From Isoetes taiwanensis (lineage: Eukaryota; Streptophyta; Lycopodiopsida; Isoetales; Isoetaceae): DNA of 64,000 nt. The first letter of the stretch is position 1, and the number at the start of each line of letters is the position of its first letter. The DNA lies in contig JAJEKV010000039.1 in NCBI GenBank assembly GCA_021234155.1, positions 1 through 64,000 on the forward strand, given 5' to 3'. The notes under the pieces are model-generated. The model did no database searches. It was not told the origin of the DNA and saw only the letters and a program-made list of their open reading frames with translations. Positions 25,050 to 36,084 of this stretch are shown here, one piece after another. Made by a program: the position numbers and the translations under genes.

Positions 25050-25212
25050 GACACGTGGCGTATTTTATAAATAATAAAATATTATTTTAACTAATCAAAT
25101 ATCGACACGTGGCTTACTTTTTCAAATAAAAAACCATTATTATCACATATAGAAAAACAAGGAGGTGTTGTTTCTAATATAACTTCTAACGAATCATATA
25201 TTGACACGTGGC
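25050..25212. promoter_or_regulatory. Three GACACGTGGC G-box/ABRE motifs in AT-rich DNA
   Basis: Identical 10-mers GACACGTGGC at 25050-25059, 25104-25113 and 25203-25212, each preceded by a form of ATATTGA or ATATCGA. ACACGTGGC is the core of plant ABA-response elements bound by bZIP factors. No recognised gene starts nearby, so these may be parts of a decayed repeat rather than a working promoter. Confidence 0.6.
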
Positions 25213-26800
25213 ATACATACAAATAAAAAATTCATATTTACCACAATTAAAAAATTAATATGATCACATTTAAGATAAATATATTGTTTATTCTCTTGTG
25301 GGAATTGAATATTGATGTTTATTCTCTTATGGATCATTAAGTGTAAATGCTTCCCTGTCGAAGTTTTTTTATTTTATCTTTTCATTTATAAATCATTGTA
25401 AGTAAATAAATGTGTCATTATAACCATGAGATTGGATGAATTTAGAACAGAAGCAAACCATAAACTCTACACAACTGAAGTTAAGAAATGAATTATTTTA
25501 TTTTGTACAAAGCCATTAATGATATCATAGCTTAACTGCTACTGTATCTAGATCCTACCTTTAACAACATAATAGAATAAGTTTTCAGCACAAGGTTGCA
25601 GCAATGCTATTGAATGCCGAGAAAGCACACAAATTGGATTTGACGAAGAAGTAATACTACTTTTACGTATATCCCACGGTTTGAAACTAGTTTTCAATCG
25701 TGAGACTTTTAGCATATTGCCAAATAAGAAGTAAGATGAAGCCCGAGCTCACGAAGTCAAGCTTCGTGACATGCATGCGAGAATAGGCGCAAAGTACCAA
25801 AGTTCGAAACTCTAACTCGGTGATAATAGAACGCCCCTTGTTTTAATAGAACGATTGAGCATCTAAAGCAAAAATAAAGAAAAGAGAAATAGAATAGAAG
25901 CTTTTACGTCACCGGAGTAGAAAGCCGTGAATGGAGTACAAAAAAAGATCTGATTTTTTCTCTTCCTTTGCATCTAACCTACAGAAGCCCGTGACGCTGC
26001 TACGGCTCGCTTGCAGTAACAGCAACATTATTTGCTGCAGACTGGGGACCCACAATAGATGCCAGGTTGTTTTGGTAACGTTGGAACAGAGTAAACTGTT
26101 CCGGCATGGTTAATCTTCTCAACTGCCAGCATTTTTAAAAAGGTCATACGAAATCCTCCTAACAAACAAACCCAAAGAGCTAGATCCCAGATCTTACAAA
26201 TATGCTTCCAGTATCCGCCAAAATGCCTGCTCCTGCGGATGCAAAGTTGGCTCCTCGCAAAAGGTCTTGGGCTGTCATGCCGGGAGACAAAATTGGCAAA
26301 ACAGTAGTGCCCATGAACTCACCTGCGATAGTTATACATGCATCAGTTTTTGTTAATCTATGAAACAGAAGATCTATTTAGTCTAAGATTGAGTTAATAA
26401 CCAGAAATCTTTCTCCTTCATAACCCCAAGACATAACCGTAATCTTCCTCCTTCATGTCGCTGCAAGCCATAATCGGAAGGAGCGCCACCATCAACATAG
26501 CAAAAGAGCTCCGACATCGCCATAGCTAAGGGAGGGAAAGAGAAAATACATGGCGCATTGTCATAGCCAAGGAGCTCCGCCATCGCCATAGCCAATGGAG
26601 GGAAATGCATTAATCTCAGTCCTGCTAGAGCCAATGAAAGGAGAGGACCCGGATCAACATCCTGGCCGTTGATCATCATGAATCACAGCTGTCATTTTAA
26701 GGGCCAATAATATAATAGGACGGGGATCAAGATCTTAGCCGTCCATCTTGGTTATATAAAATATTTTTTAATGGTTTAATTCATATGATCATTTTTATGG
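25213..26800. other. Gene-poor stretch with a LINE-tail-like motif and a short duplication
   Basis: No gene recognised. At 25885-25915 the sequence AATAGAATAGAAGCTTTTACGTCACCGGAG matches, on the minus strand, the 3' tail motif seen near 56,500. At 26500-26620 two ~65-bp copies built on CATAGCTAAGGGAGGGAAA and CATAGCCAATGGAGGGAAA repeat in tandem. Confidence 0.5.
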
Positions 26801-26807
26801 TTGAATC

Positions 26808-29225
26808 CATCATGCCACCTGCTTGGCTCCAGCATGCCACGCGGGCTCTAATATGCCATGCAAGATCTAACATGCCACGCAGCGTGCTCAACATGCCAAG
26901 ATGGCTCAAACATGCCACGTGGGCTCCACCATGCCACCTAGGCTCCAAAGATGCCAAGGTGGCTCAAACATGCCATCTAGTCCAACATGCCACCTAGGCT
27001 CAAACATGCCAAGGTGGCTCAAACATGCCACCTATGCTCCGAAATGACATTTAGGCACCAAAATGCCACCGAGGCTCCAACATTCCAAGGTGGCTCAAAC
27101 ATCCCACATGGGTTCCAACATGCCAACTAGGCTCCAACATGCCAAGGTGGCTCAAACATGCCACGTGGGCCCTAACATGCCACCTAGTTGGCTCCAACAT
27201 GCCACGTGGGCTCCAACATGACGGGGTGTCTCAAACATGCCAAGGTGTCTCAAACATGCCACCTAGGCTCCAACATGCCAAGGTGGCTCAAACATGCCAC
27301 CTAGGCTCAAACATGCCAAGGTGTCTCAAACATGCCAACGCGGGCTCCAACATGCCACCTAGGCTCCAACACGCCTAAGTGGCTCAAACATGCCACGTGG
27401 GGTCCAACATGCCACCTAGTTTGCTCAAACATGCCATGTGGGCTCAAACATGCCACGGTGTCGCAAACATGCCACCTAGGCTCCAGCAGGCCAAGGTGGC
27501 TCAAAATTGCCAAGGTGGCTCAACCATGCCACGTGGGCTCCAGCGTGCCAAGGTGGCTCAAACACCCACCTAGGCTCCAACATGCAAGGTGGCTCAAACA
27601 TGCCACCCTAGACTCCACATGCCAAGGTGGCTCAACATGCCACCTAGGCTCTAACATGCCAAGGTGGCTCAAACATGCCATGTGGGCTCCAACATGCCAC
27701 CTAGGCTCTAACATTCCAAGGTGGCTCCAACATGCCACTAGGCTCAAACATGCCAAGGTGGCTCAAACATACCACCTAGGCCCTAACATGCCAAGGTGGC
27801 TCAAACATGCCATGTGGGCTCAAACATGCCACTCGGCTCAAACATGCCAAGGTGGCTCAAACATGCCATCTGGGGCTCCAACATGCCACCTAGACTCCAA
27901 CATGCCAAGGTGATGCCACCTAGGCACCAACATGCCACCTAGGCTCAAACATGCCAAGGTGCCTCAAACATGCCAAGGTGGCTCCAACATGCCACCTAGG
28001 CTCCAACATGCCAAGGTGGCTCAAAAATGGCAAGGTGGCTCAAACATGCCATGTGGGCTCCAACATGCTACCTAAGCTCCAACATGCCAAGGTGGCTCAA
28101 ACATGCCACGTGGGCTCAAACATGCCACCTAGTTGGCTCCAACATGCCACGTGGCTCCAACATGACGGGGTGTCTCAAACATGCCAAGGTGTCTCAAACA
28201 TGCCACCTAGGCTCCAACAAGCCAAGGTGGCTCAAACATGCCACCTAGGCTCAAACAATGCCAAGGTGTCTCAAACATGCCAACGCGGGCTCCAACATGC
28301 CACCTAGGCTCCAACACGCCTAGGTGGCTCAAACATGCCACGTGGGGTCCAACATGCCACCTAGTTTGCTCAAACATGCCATGTGGGCTCAAACATGCCA
28401 CGGTGTCGCAAACATGCCATGTGGGCTCCAACATGCCACCTAGGCTCCAATAGGCCAAGGTGGCTCAAACATGCCAAGGTGGCTCAACCATGCCACGTGG
28501 GCTCCAACGTGCCAAGGTGGCTCAAACACGCCACCTAGGCTCCAACATGCCAAGGTGGCTCAAACATGCCATCTAGACTCCACATGCCAAGGTGGCTCAA
28601 CATGCCACCTAGGCTCTAACATGCCAAGGTGGCTCAAACATGCCATGTGGGCTCCAACATGCCACCTAGGCTCTAACATTCCAAGGTGGCTCCAACATGC
28701 CACTAGGCTCAAACATGCCAAGGTGGCTCAAACATACCACCTAGGCCCTAACATGCCAAGGTGGCTCAAACATGCCATGTGGGCTCAAACATGCCACTCG
28801 GCTCAAACATGCCAAGGTGGCTCAAACATGCCATGTAGGCTCCAACATGCCACCTAGACTCCAACATGCCAAGGTGATGCCACCTAGGCACCAACATGCC
28901 ACCTAGGCTCAAACATGCCAAGGTGGCTCCAACATGCCACCTAGGCTCCAACATGCCAATGTGGCTCAAAAATGCCAAGGTGGCTCAAACATGCCATGTG
29001 GGCTCCAACATGCTACCTAAGCTCCAACATGCCAAGGTGGCTCAAACATGCCACGTGGGCTCCCAACATGCCACCTAGGCTCCAACATGCCAAGGTCATG
29101 CCACCTAGGCACCAACATGCCACCTAGGCTCAAACATGCCAAGGTGGCTCCAACATGCCACCTAGGCTCCAACATGCCAAGATGGCTCGAAAATGCCAAG
29201 GTGGCTCAAACATGCCATGTGGGCA
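26808..29225 (+). repeat. 19-bp minisatellite array, left arm
   Basis: Units alternate among CATGCCAAGGTGGCTCAAA, CATGCCACCTAGGCTCCAA and CATGCCACGTGGGCTCCAA types (19 bp). Because 19 is not a multiple of 3, each frame repeats every 57 nt and stays open, giving spurious ORFs up to 193 codons. A higher-order repeat of about 945 bp is visible: the CACCTAGTTGG variant at 27181 and 28126, and the CATGCTACCTAAGC variant at about 28063 and 29008. Confidence 0.95.
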
Positions 29226-29279
29226 TGATGACTAGGACTTCATGCAAGAAATATGATAACCTTTGGAATTTTTGGTAGA

Positions 29280-30907
29280 GACGTTTTGTCGTTCGGGTAG
29301 TACAAAGGCTATGGAATGGAGATTCGACCTTGCCATGCCATCCAGAACGACGAAATTACCCTAGGGTCCAAGTTACACGGTCATTTTTGGCAACGAGAGA
29401 AACACGAACCCTCTACATAGCAGTATTCTGCAGCCATCTCTTAGACCAATTGAATACGAACATGTTGGACATGAGCTACTTTGGCGCTTCTTGGAAAAGG
29501 GGTAGTCTTCTGCCCACGAAACTTGGTCTCCAGGGTAATGTCAACGTTTTGAGTCCATTGGCAGAGTCAGTTCACAGTTCTGGAGTGGGAAAGTTGCCCG
29601 TCCGTGGCCAGGGTTCTTCCGGAGAGGACCTTTGGGGCGAACTGCTTCTAGAAGGTTTTAAAGGTCTATCTTCTGGCATCAACACCTTCCCTCTACGTGA
29701 TGACATTGTGCAAGATCCTGGTTGAATCTGACTAGGATATAGCCTCCAAAACGTAAACCATGTGTGTGCTAGGTTATTGAAGGGTTTACGTTCTGGGGGT
29801 CGAGTTTTAGTCGGTTGCACTTGGGACATGGTTGAGAAGCTGCAATTGAAAACATGAAGCAATAGGAACTGATGGAATGGGGTTTGGACTTATCCTCCTC
29901 CCAGTGTGGCATTTCGAAGTCAAGAGCGCCTTTTGTAGTAGCAAAATTGTTTGGGATCATTCGGGATGGACAATAGATGCAAACTCTATTATTTCAGTTG
30001 CCATGGCTCCGCATATGTGTTTAGCAAAGGTGCACCTAGCTATCCAAGAAAACGACCACGTTTTAGCCTCCGAAACATAAACCCTATGTGTTGCTAGATT
30101 ATTGTAGGGTTTACATTTTGGAGGCCAAAACGTGGTCGTTTTCTTAGATAACTAGGTGCACCTTTTCTAAACATGCATATAGAGCCATGGCAACTGAAAT
30201 AACAGAGTTTGGATCTATTGGCCATCCCGAATGATCCCAAACAATTTTGCTACTGCAAAAGGTGCTCTTGACTTCTAATTGCCACACTGGGAGGAGGATA
30301 ACTCCAAACCCCATTCCATCAGTTCCTATTGCTTCATGTTTTCAATTGCAGCTTCTCAACCATGTCCCAAGTGCAACCGACTAAAACTCGACCCCCAGAA
30401 CGTAAACCCTTCAATAACCTAGCACACACATGGTTTACGTTTTGGAGGCTATATCCTAGTCAGATTCAACCAGGATCTTGCACAATGTCATCACGTAGAG
30501 GGAAGGTGTTGATGCCAGAAGATAGACCTTTAAAACCTTCTAGAAGCAGTTCGCCCCAAAGGTCCTCTCCGGAAGAACCCTGGCCACGGACGGGCAACTT
30601 TCCCACTCCAGAACTGTGAACTGACTCTGCCAATGGACTCAAATTGTTGACATTACCTTGGAGACCAAGTTTCCTGGACAGAAGACTACCCCTTTTCCAA
30701 GAAGCACCAAAGTAGCTCATGTCCAATATGTTCGTAGTCAATTGGTCTAAGAGTTGGCTGCAGAATACTGCCATGTAGAGGGTTCGTGTTTTTTTCGTTG
30801 CAAAAAATGATTGTATAACTTGGTCCCTAGGGTAATTTTGCCGTTCCGGATGGCATGGCAAAGTCGAATTATCATTCCGGAGCTTTGTACTGCCCGAACG
30901 ACAAAAC
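29280..30907. repeat. Near-perfect 1.6 kb palindrome
   Basis: The arms mirror each other around 30095/30096 without net indels: AAACCCT at 30079-30085 pairs with AGGGTTT at 30106-30112, and GTTTTGTCGTTCGGG at 29283-29297 pairs with its complement at about 30893-30907. A 96-codon open frame occurs identically on the minus strand at 29572-29862 and the plus strand at 30329-30619; both coordinate pairs sum to 60191. The central loop is about 20 nt (30086-30105). Confidence 0.97.
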
Positions 30908-31439
30908 ACTTGGGTGTCTACACGGTCGACCGCAGGACGCGTCGCGGTTTGATAAATTCTCTTGGACCGATCTTGGATTTTTTTGAACGTGCTCAAAGCA
31001 GGTTAGTTGAACGGAGAATTCAACGGTCGGATAGGGAAACTGAGCTCTGGGAGTGGGAGCACTGGCATTTACCCTCCCGGAGGAGCGCTGGCAGGAAAGG
31101 CTGCCTCAGCAACCTTTCTGAGGTCCATCTCTTGGGGTCTGGCCTCTCCCCTCTGGTGAGGAAGCCGCGCAAAGTCCTGGCCTGGTTTGATTTGGGGAAG
31201 GTGTCAGCGCTTTAAGTTCTTCAAGATCCCTCTATTCTATCCCTTGCCAAATTCCTCTACCAAAAATTTGGAAGGTTATCATATTTCTTGCATAAAATCC
31301 TAGTCATCATATCCATGTCACCATCATCTAGCCATGTCACCCAAAATTTGCCAACATCACTTAATGAAAAGACCAAAGATGGACATCTTTTCATTTTTGG
31401 CCTAGTCAAAACTTGACCTTGATTACTTGGCATGCCATG

Positions 31440-32890
31440 TCACCACTTGGAGTGCCTAGGTGGCATGCTTGAGCCTAGGTGGCATGCTTGAGTCACCTTG
31501 GCATGTTGGAGCCTAGATGGCATGTTGGAGCCAGCGTGGCATGTTGGAGCCACACTGGCATGTTTGAGCCTAGGTGGCATGTTCGAGCCACCTTGGCATG
31601 TTTGAGCCTAGATGGCATGTTGGAGCCACCTTGGCATGTTTGAGCCACCTTGGCATGTTTGAGCCTAGGTGGCATGTTTGAGCCACCTTGTCATGTTGGA
31701 GCCCACATGGCATGTTGGAGCCCACATGGCATGTTGGAACCTATGTGGCATGTTTGAGCCATCTTGGCTTGTTTGCGCCACCTTGGCATGTTCGAGCCAA
31801 GGTGGCATGTTGGAGTCTAGGTGGCATGTTTGAGCCTAGGTGGCATGTTGGAGCCACCTTGCCACGTTTGAGCCAACTTGGCATGTTGGAGCCTAGGTGG
31901 CATGTTGGAGCCAGCGTGGCATGTTTGAGCCACCTTTGCATGTTGAAGCCTAGGTGGCATGTTTTTGCCACCTTGGCATGTTGGAGCCCACGTGGCATTA
32001 AGGAGTCCATGTGGCATGTTTGAGCCTCCTTGGCATGTTGGAGCCTAGGTGGCATGTTTGAGCCCCCATCTTGGCATGTTTGAGCCACCTGCATGTTTGA
32101 GCCTAGGTGGCATGTTGGAGCCTAGGTGCCATGTTGGAGCCCACGTGGCATTATGGGAGTCCACGTGGCATGTTTGATCCACCTTGGCATATTGGAGTCT
32201 AGGTGGCATGTTGGAGCCTAGATGGCATGTTTGAGCCACCTTTGGCATGTTTGAGCCACCCGGCATGTTTGAGCCTAGGTGGCATGTTGGAGCTTTCCTT
32301 GGCATGTTGGAGCCCACGTGGCATTCTGAGTCCACGTGGCATGTTTGACCCACCTTGGCATGTTGGAGCCACCTTGGCATATAAGAGCCTAGGTGGCATG
32401 TTTGAGCCGGTGGCATGTTTGGCCCGCCTTGGCATGTTGGAGCCTTAGGTGGCATGTTGGGGGTAGGTGGCATATTGGAGTCTAGGTGGCATGTTGGATT
32501 TTATGTGGCGTGTTAGAGCCTAGGTGGCATGTTGGAGCTCGAGGTGGCATGGTTGAGCCACCTTGGCATGTTGGAGCCCACATGGCATGTTTGAGCCACC
32601 TTGGCATGTTTGAGCCTAGGTGGCATGTTTGAGCCAAGCCTAGGTGACATGTTGGAGCCCACGTGGCATGTTTGAACCACCTTGGCATGTTGGAGCCCAT
32701 GTGGCATGTTTGAGCCACCTTGGCATGTTAGAGCCTAGGTGGATTGTTAGAGCCTAGGTAGCATGTTAGAGCCATGGTGGCATGTTGGATAGGTGGCATG
32801 TTGGAGCCTAGGTGGCATGTTTGAGCCACCTTGGCATGTTTGAGCCTAGGTGGCATGTTGGAGCCACCTTGGTGGCATGTTTGAGCCAAG
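31440..32890 (-). repeat. 19-bp minisatellite array, right arm (inverted)
   Basis: The same unit as the left array, in reverse complement (GAGCCACCTTGGCATGTTT, GAGCCTAGGTGGCATGTTG). It is shorter than the left arm (about 1.45 kb against 2.4 kb) and more irregular, so the two arms have evolved separately in copy number. Confidence 0.95.
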
Positions 32891-33242
32891 TGGACAAAAA
32901 AATTGGCCATTCCACATCCCTATGCCAGAAAAAGGTATGTACACTTAAATGATGATATCTTGAGTGTTTTTTAACATTTCTGGCTGATATTTGAAATGGC
33001 TATCAGGGAAAACATGTACGAATATGTGGAAAGAATTTTGGCTTGATTTAGAACTAAGGTGATGGAGAGAAATTGGATATATTTTTCTCTCAATGAACTG
33101 TAAGAAAGAACCAACAAACAATTTTTTGAATCCTTATTTCTATAAGGTTTTTGTCACGTGGTTTCAACTCACAAAAGTCCGAATGGGACTTGAGATCATG
33201 TGCATATCCTCAAAAAAATGGATTTGAGGCATAAAAAGAGCA

Positions 33243-33453
<211 letters not shown>

Positions 33454-33455
33454 GT

Positions 33456-33500
33456 TGGATCTTTGCCTAGTGGCGTGGCGTTAAAATACTATCTCTCTCT
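33456..33500 (+). repeat. Non-LTR 3'-end motif with (TC)n tail
   Basis: TGCCTAGTGGCGTGGCGTTAAAA is followed by TACTATCTCTCTCT. On the minus strand at 54978-55018 there is TGCCTAGTGGCGTGACGTTAAAACTAC followed by (TATC)n. The shared block before a variable short-repeat tail suggests a retroposed 3' end. Confidence 0.6.
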
Positions 33501-33779
33501 GTGATAGACTTGTTGGTCCCCATGGATGTTAAAGTTGTTCAGTTCAATTCAATTTTGGGATCTTCGTAATGCCTCTGTATTCTAGTTTTCTATGAGCATG
33601 AGGAGTAGAGGGACAATAGATGAGATATTGCATTTTTACACATGGCATATAATGGCAACATGAATACTTTATGGGGTGTCATATGGATGGGAGCAATGCA
33701 ATGATTGTATAATGATGCTTACAAAATTGGCTATAAAGAACCTTAAAATACCACACCCCTTTAGAGAACCATACATCCT

Positions 33780-34135
33780 TTAGAAAAACCTCCTTAAAAA
33801 CATTACTTATAAACCGCACCTCCAAATACTACACCTCCTTAGAAACATCACCACCTCAAAAGAAAAAACCATAGTTCCTTTAACAAAAAACATACCTCCT
33901 TAAAAAACCACACGTCCTAAAAGCAAAGACCACAGCTTCTTAAAAAAAAAACTACACTTACTTATAAACCACACCTTCAAAAACTACACCTCCTTAAAAA
34001 CACCACTACCTCAAAAGAAAAAACCACAGTTCCTTTAACAAAAAACATACCTCCTTAAAAAACCACAAGTCCTAAAAAACAAAAACCACAGCTCCTTAAA
34101 AAAATAACAGTGGACGTTCCTTGTCCACTTAAAAA
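33780..34135. repeat. A-rich tandem duplication, ~155-bp unit
   Basis: A block beginning ACTTATAAACC recurs at 33805 and 33960, followed in both by CACC...ACTACACCTCCTTA and CTCAAAAGAAAAAACCA. Within each unit the word ACCTCCTTAAAAA is itself repeated at 30-40 bp spacing. No coding potential. Confidence 0.85.
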
Positions 34136-34151
34136 ACAACACCGTTAGTTA

Positions 34152-35160
34152 CTAAAACCACACCTCCACAGATCTACATGTTGAAATCTCTGAATAAAGA
34201 ACATGTGGACCTAAGAAAACTATACTTTTCAACAGTGGACCAAAACGCGGGGTGAGTGTGAAGATTAATCCACCACCACATCCAACCCTGGTTAGCAGCA
34301 GGATTAGGATGACAATTGTAGATATCTTGGAGCTTGGGCATAAAGTCATTTTGATCAAGAAGGCTAACATTCAGCGTAAAAAAGGATTTTCTTTTATTTT
34401 GATCAGCACCACTTAAAATAATTAATTGAGGGTAGTGGTCGGAAAGGGTATAGCCAGCTAAATTCTCCACCCTGCTACTAATGGTCCAAAAATTTTCACT
34501 AAGGTAGAATCTATCATGAAGACAGCAAATGGGATCAGCTCTATGATCTGACCAGCTGAAAGCATTAGGCTTGGTCTTAGCTAGCTTAAGATTATGAGCA
34601 TAGAGAAGACCGACCCAAGCATTCATCTCTTGAGGAAGAAGGGCTCTAAAATTTCTATTTTTCATAAAGCAGTCAGTTACCATATTGAAATCACCATCTC
34701 GAAAAAATTGGATGGTTAGGGCGCAGAATACTTAGAGGCGTATCAACTCTGTTTTTCTCTTGAAGATCAGCGAGGCTGGAAGGCATGGAGCCCTTCATAC
34801 TCGATCCTAAAGCTTGTGTTAGGCCGATTTGTGCCTTGATTTCAGCTTTGATACAAGAAGGTTTTTTTTGCTGGAGCATTGCCGCTGTTTTCAGGTTCTT
34901 TCCTTCACGCATCAAATGTCAAGGTAAGGCTTGGTCTTCCGTTAGCAGTTAGTGATACGAAGTAGATGGGCTAGAGCTAGTGTTAGCAGGGATTTTGTGG
35001 CTAGTGCTAGTGGTTTCATGAGGAAAATCAGAACATGATCTTTCAGTTTGGATAGTTCATAGATCTTAAGCTTTAGAGGCATAGGCATGGATCCTTCTTC
35101 CAAGTTGCACTCATTGCAACCCTGAAGGTCATTTCTTTTGTGGTTCTGCACTCATTGCAG
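34152..35160 (-). pseudogene. L1-type LINE remnant (ORF1 tail joined to 3' part of endonuclease)
   Basis: The minus frame 34174-34683 starts at GDFNMVTDCFMK and continues with FSWSDHRADPICCLHDRFY and SDHYPQLII, the C-terminal half of the L1 apurinic-type endonuclease (GDFN, WS...IDR-L, SDH). Upstream (34691-34915) the frame ending TPLSILRPNHPIFSR resembles the ORF1 end at 54679-54930. The N-terminal half of the endonuclease is missing between them, so this copy has an internal deletion. Confidence 0.8.
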
Positions 35161-36084
35161 AAATGGATACAGGCTTAGTTGCTCTAAGTTATTTGGTTGG
35201 TTTATGACATAGTATAGTGCTCCAGGCTTCTGTGTTGTTTGTTATGGTATTTCTTATGAGGCAGTTCTGAAGCCCCTCCTATCCCAGCTAGGGGAGACTT
35301 TGGAATAATGAAAGGTAAGCATGGATTCTTCCAGAATGATGCTAGGGATTTGCAATGGGGCTTTTTGGACGGGAGACCAAGGAGGCCTAACAGCTGATCA
35401 GGGCTTATTGGGGTTTGGACTTATGCCTTAGGTAGCAGGAAAAAGATTGGCATGTGGACCACTCCATTTGGAGGAGGCCTATAGGGACTGCATATTGCTT
35501 GGAAGATGGGTGACTACTCCATAGTACATTTTGGAAATGGGGTGCAGAAGCCCTTTAGTACTGCAGTATGGATCATCTCTGGTCGGAGGAATTTTTTTTT
35601 AGGTTTTTTCAAATCATGTTTTTGGGGTTTTTATGGAATATTCTATAATATTCCTTGCATGCATTGGATAAACTGAATTGGTAATTGGGATTCAAAAACG
35701 AACCAACTTCAAAAATATACTTTGTATGCATAAAAGACAAACATCAAAACAAATATACATATAAGGACTTGAAGTAGATATGACAAGAAAATATGACTTG
35801 AAGTAGATATAAGGACTTGAAGCAGAAAGATTGTTATACTTTAATGTCAACAAAATTACTCGAGAAAACATAATGTAGGTCATGTATTCTCAAGTGCCTC
35901 ATCGTCTACGTAAAGACATCGCCGTCTTCTTTTTTGTTGCTTTTCAATACTTGGTAGTAAAGACATAAAAGATGCATTTTGCTCAGCATATACTGGCAGG
36001 AAACTGCAACACAGGACAAACACACTACATCAGTATACGACATGAGAATAATTAAGACAAAAGGTAGAAGTTGTGGCTCACTAA
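35161..36084. other. No gene recognised
   Basis: AT-rich DNA with only short open frames. A short direct repeat of GGACTTGAAGTAGATAT occurs around 35765-35820. The last ~60 bp are presumably the 3' untranslated region of the minus-strand ParB-methyltransferase gene. Confidence 0.5.

Larger units (their letters stand above)
26808..32890. mobile_element. Large Foldback-like inverted-repeat structure with minisatellite arms
   Basis: The left arm is an array of 19-bp units in plus sense (26808-29225), the right arm the same unit in the opposite sense (31440-32890). Between them is an inner inverted repeat centred at 30095/30096. Drosophila-type Foldback elements have long terminal inverted repeats made of short tandem repeats around a loop, and the architecture here is the same. 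The right inner arm carries about 345 bp (30908-31250) that the left lacks. No transposase gene was seen inside; the open frames over the arrays are by-products of the 19-nt period. Confidence 0.75.

Noticed and set aside
27332-27913. 193-codon ORF (and many others) across 26.8-32.9 kb reading as Cys/His-rich MPRWLKHATW repeats
   Set aside because: The peptide period of 19 residues is just the 19-bp satellite read in frame; several frames on both strands are open in the same way, so it is not a protein gene.
29572-30619. Two identical 96-codon ORFs on opposite strands
   Set aside because: They are the two arms of one palindrome; identity reflects the inverted repeat. No domain and no other coding sign.
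26808-32890. CRISPR-like array because of short regular repeats
   Set aside because: The 19-bp units are contiguous with no unique spacers, and the window is eukaryotic.
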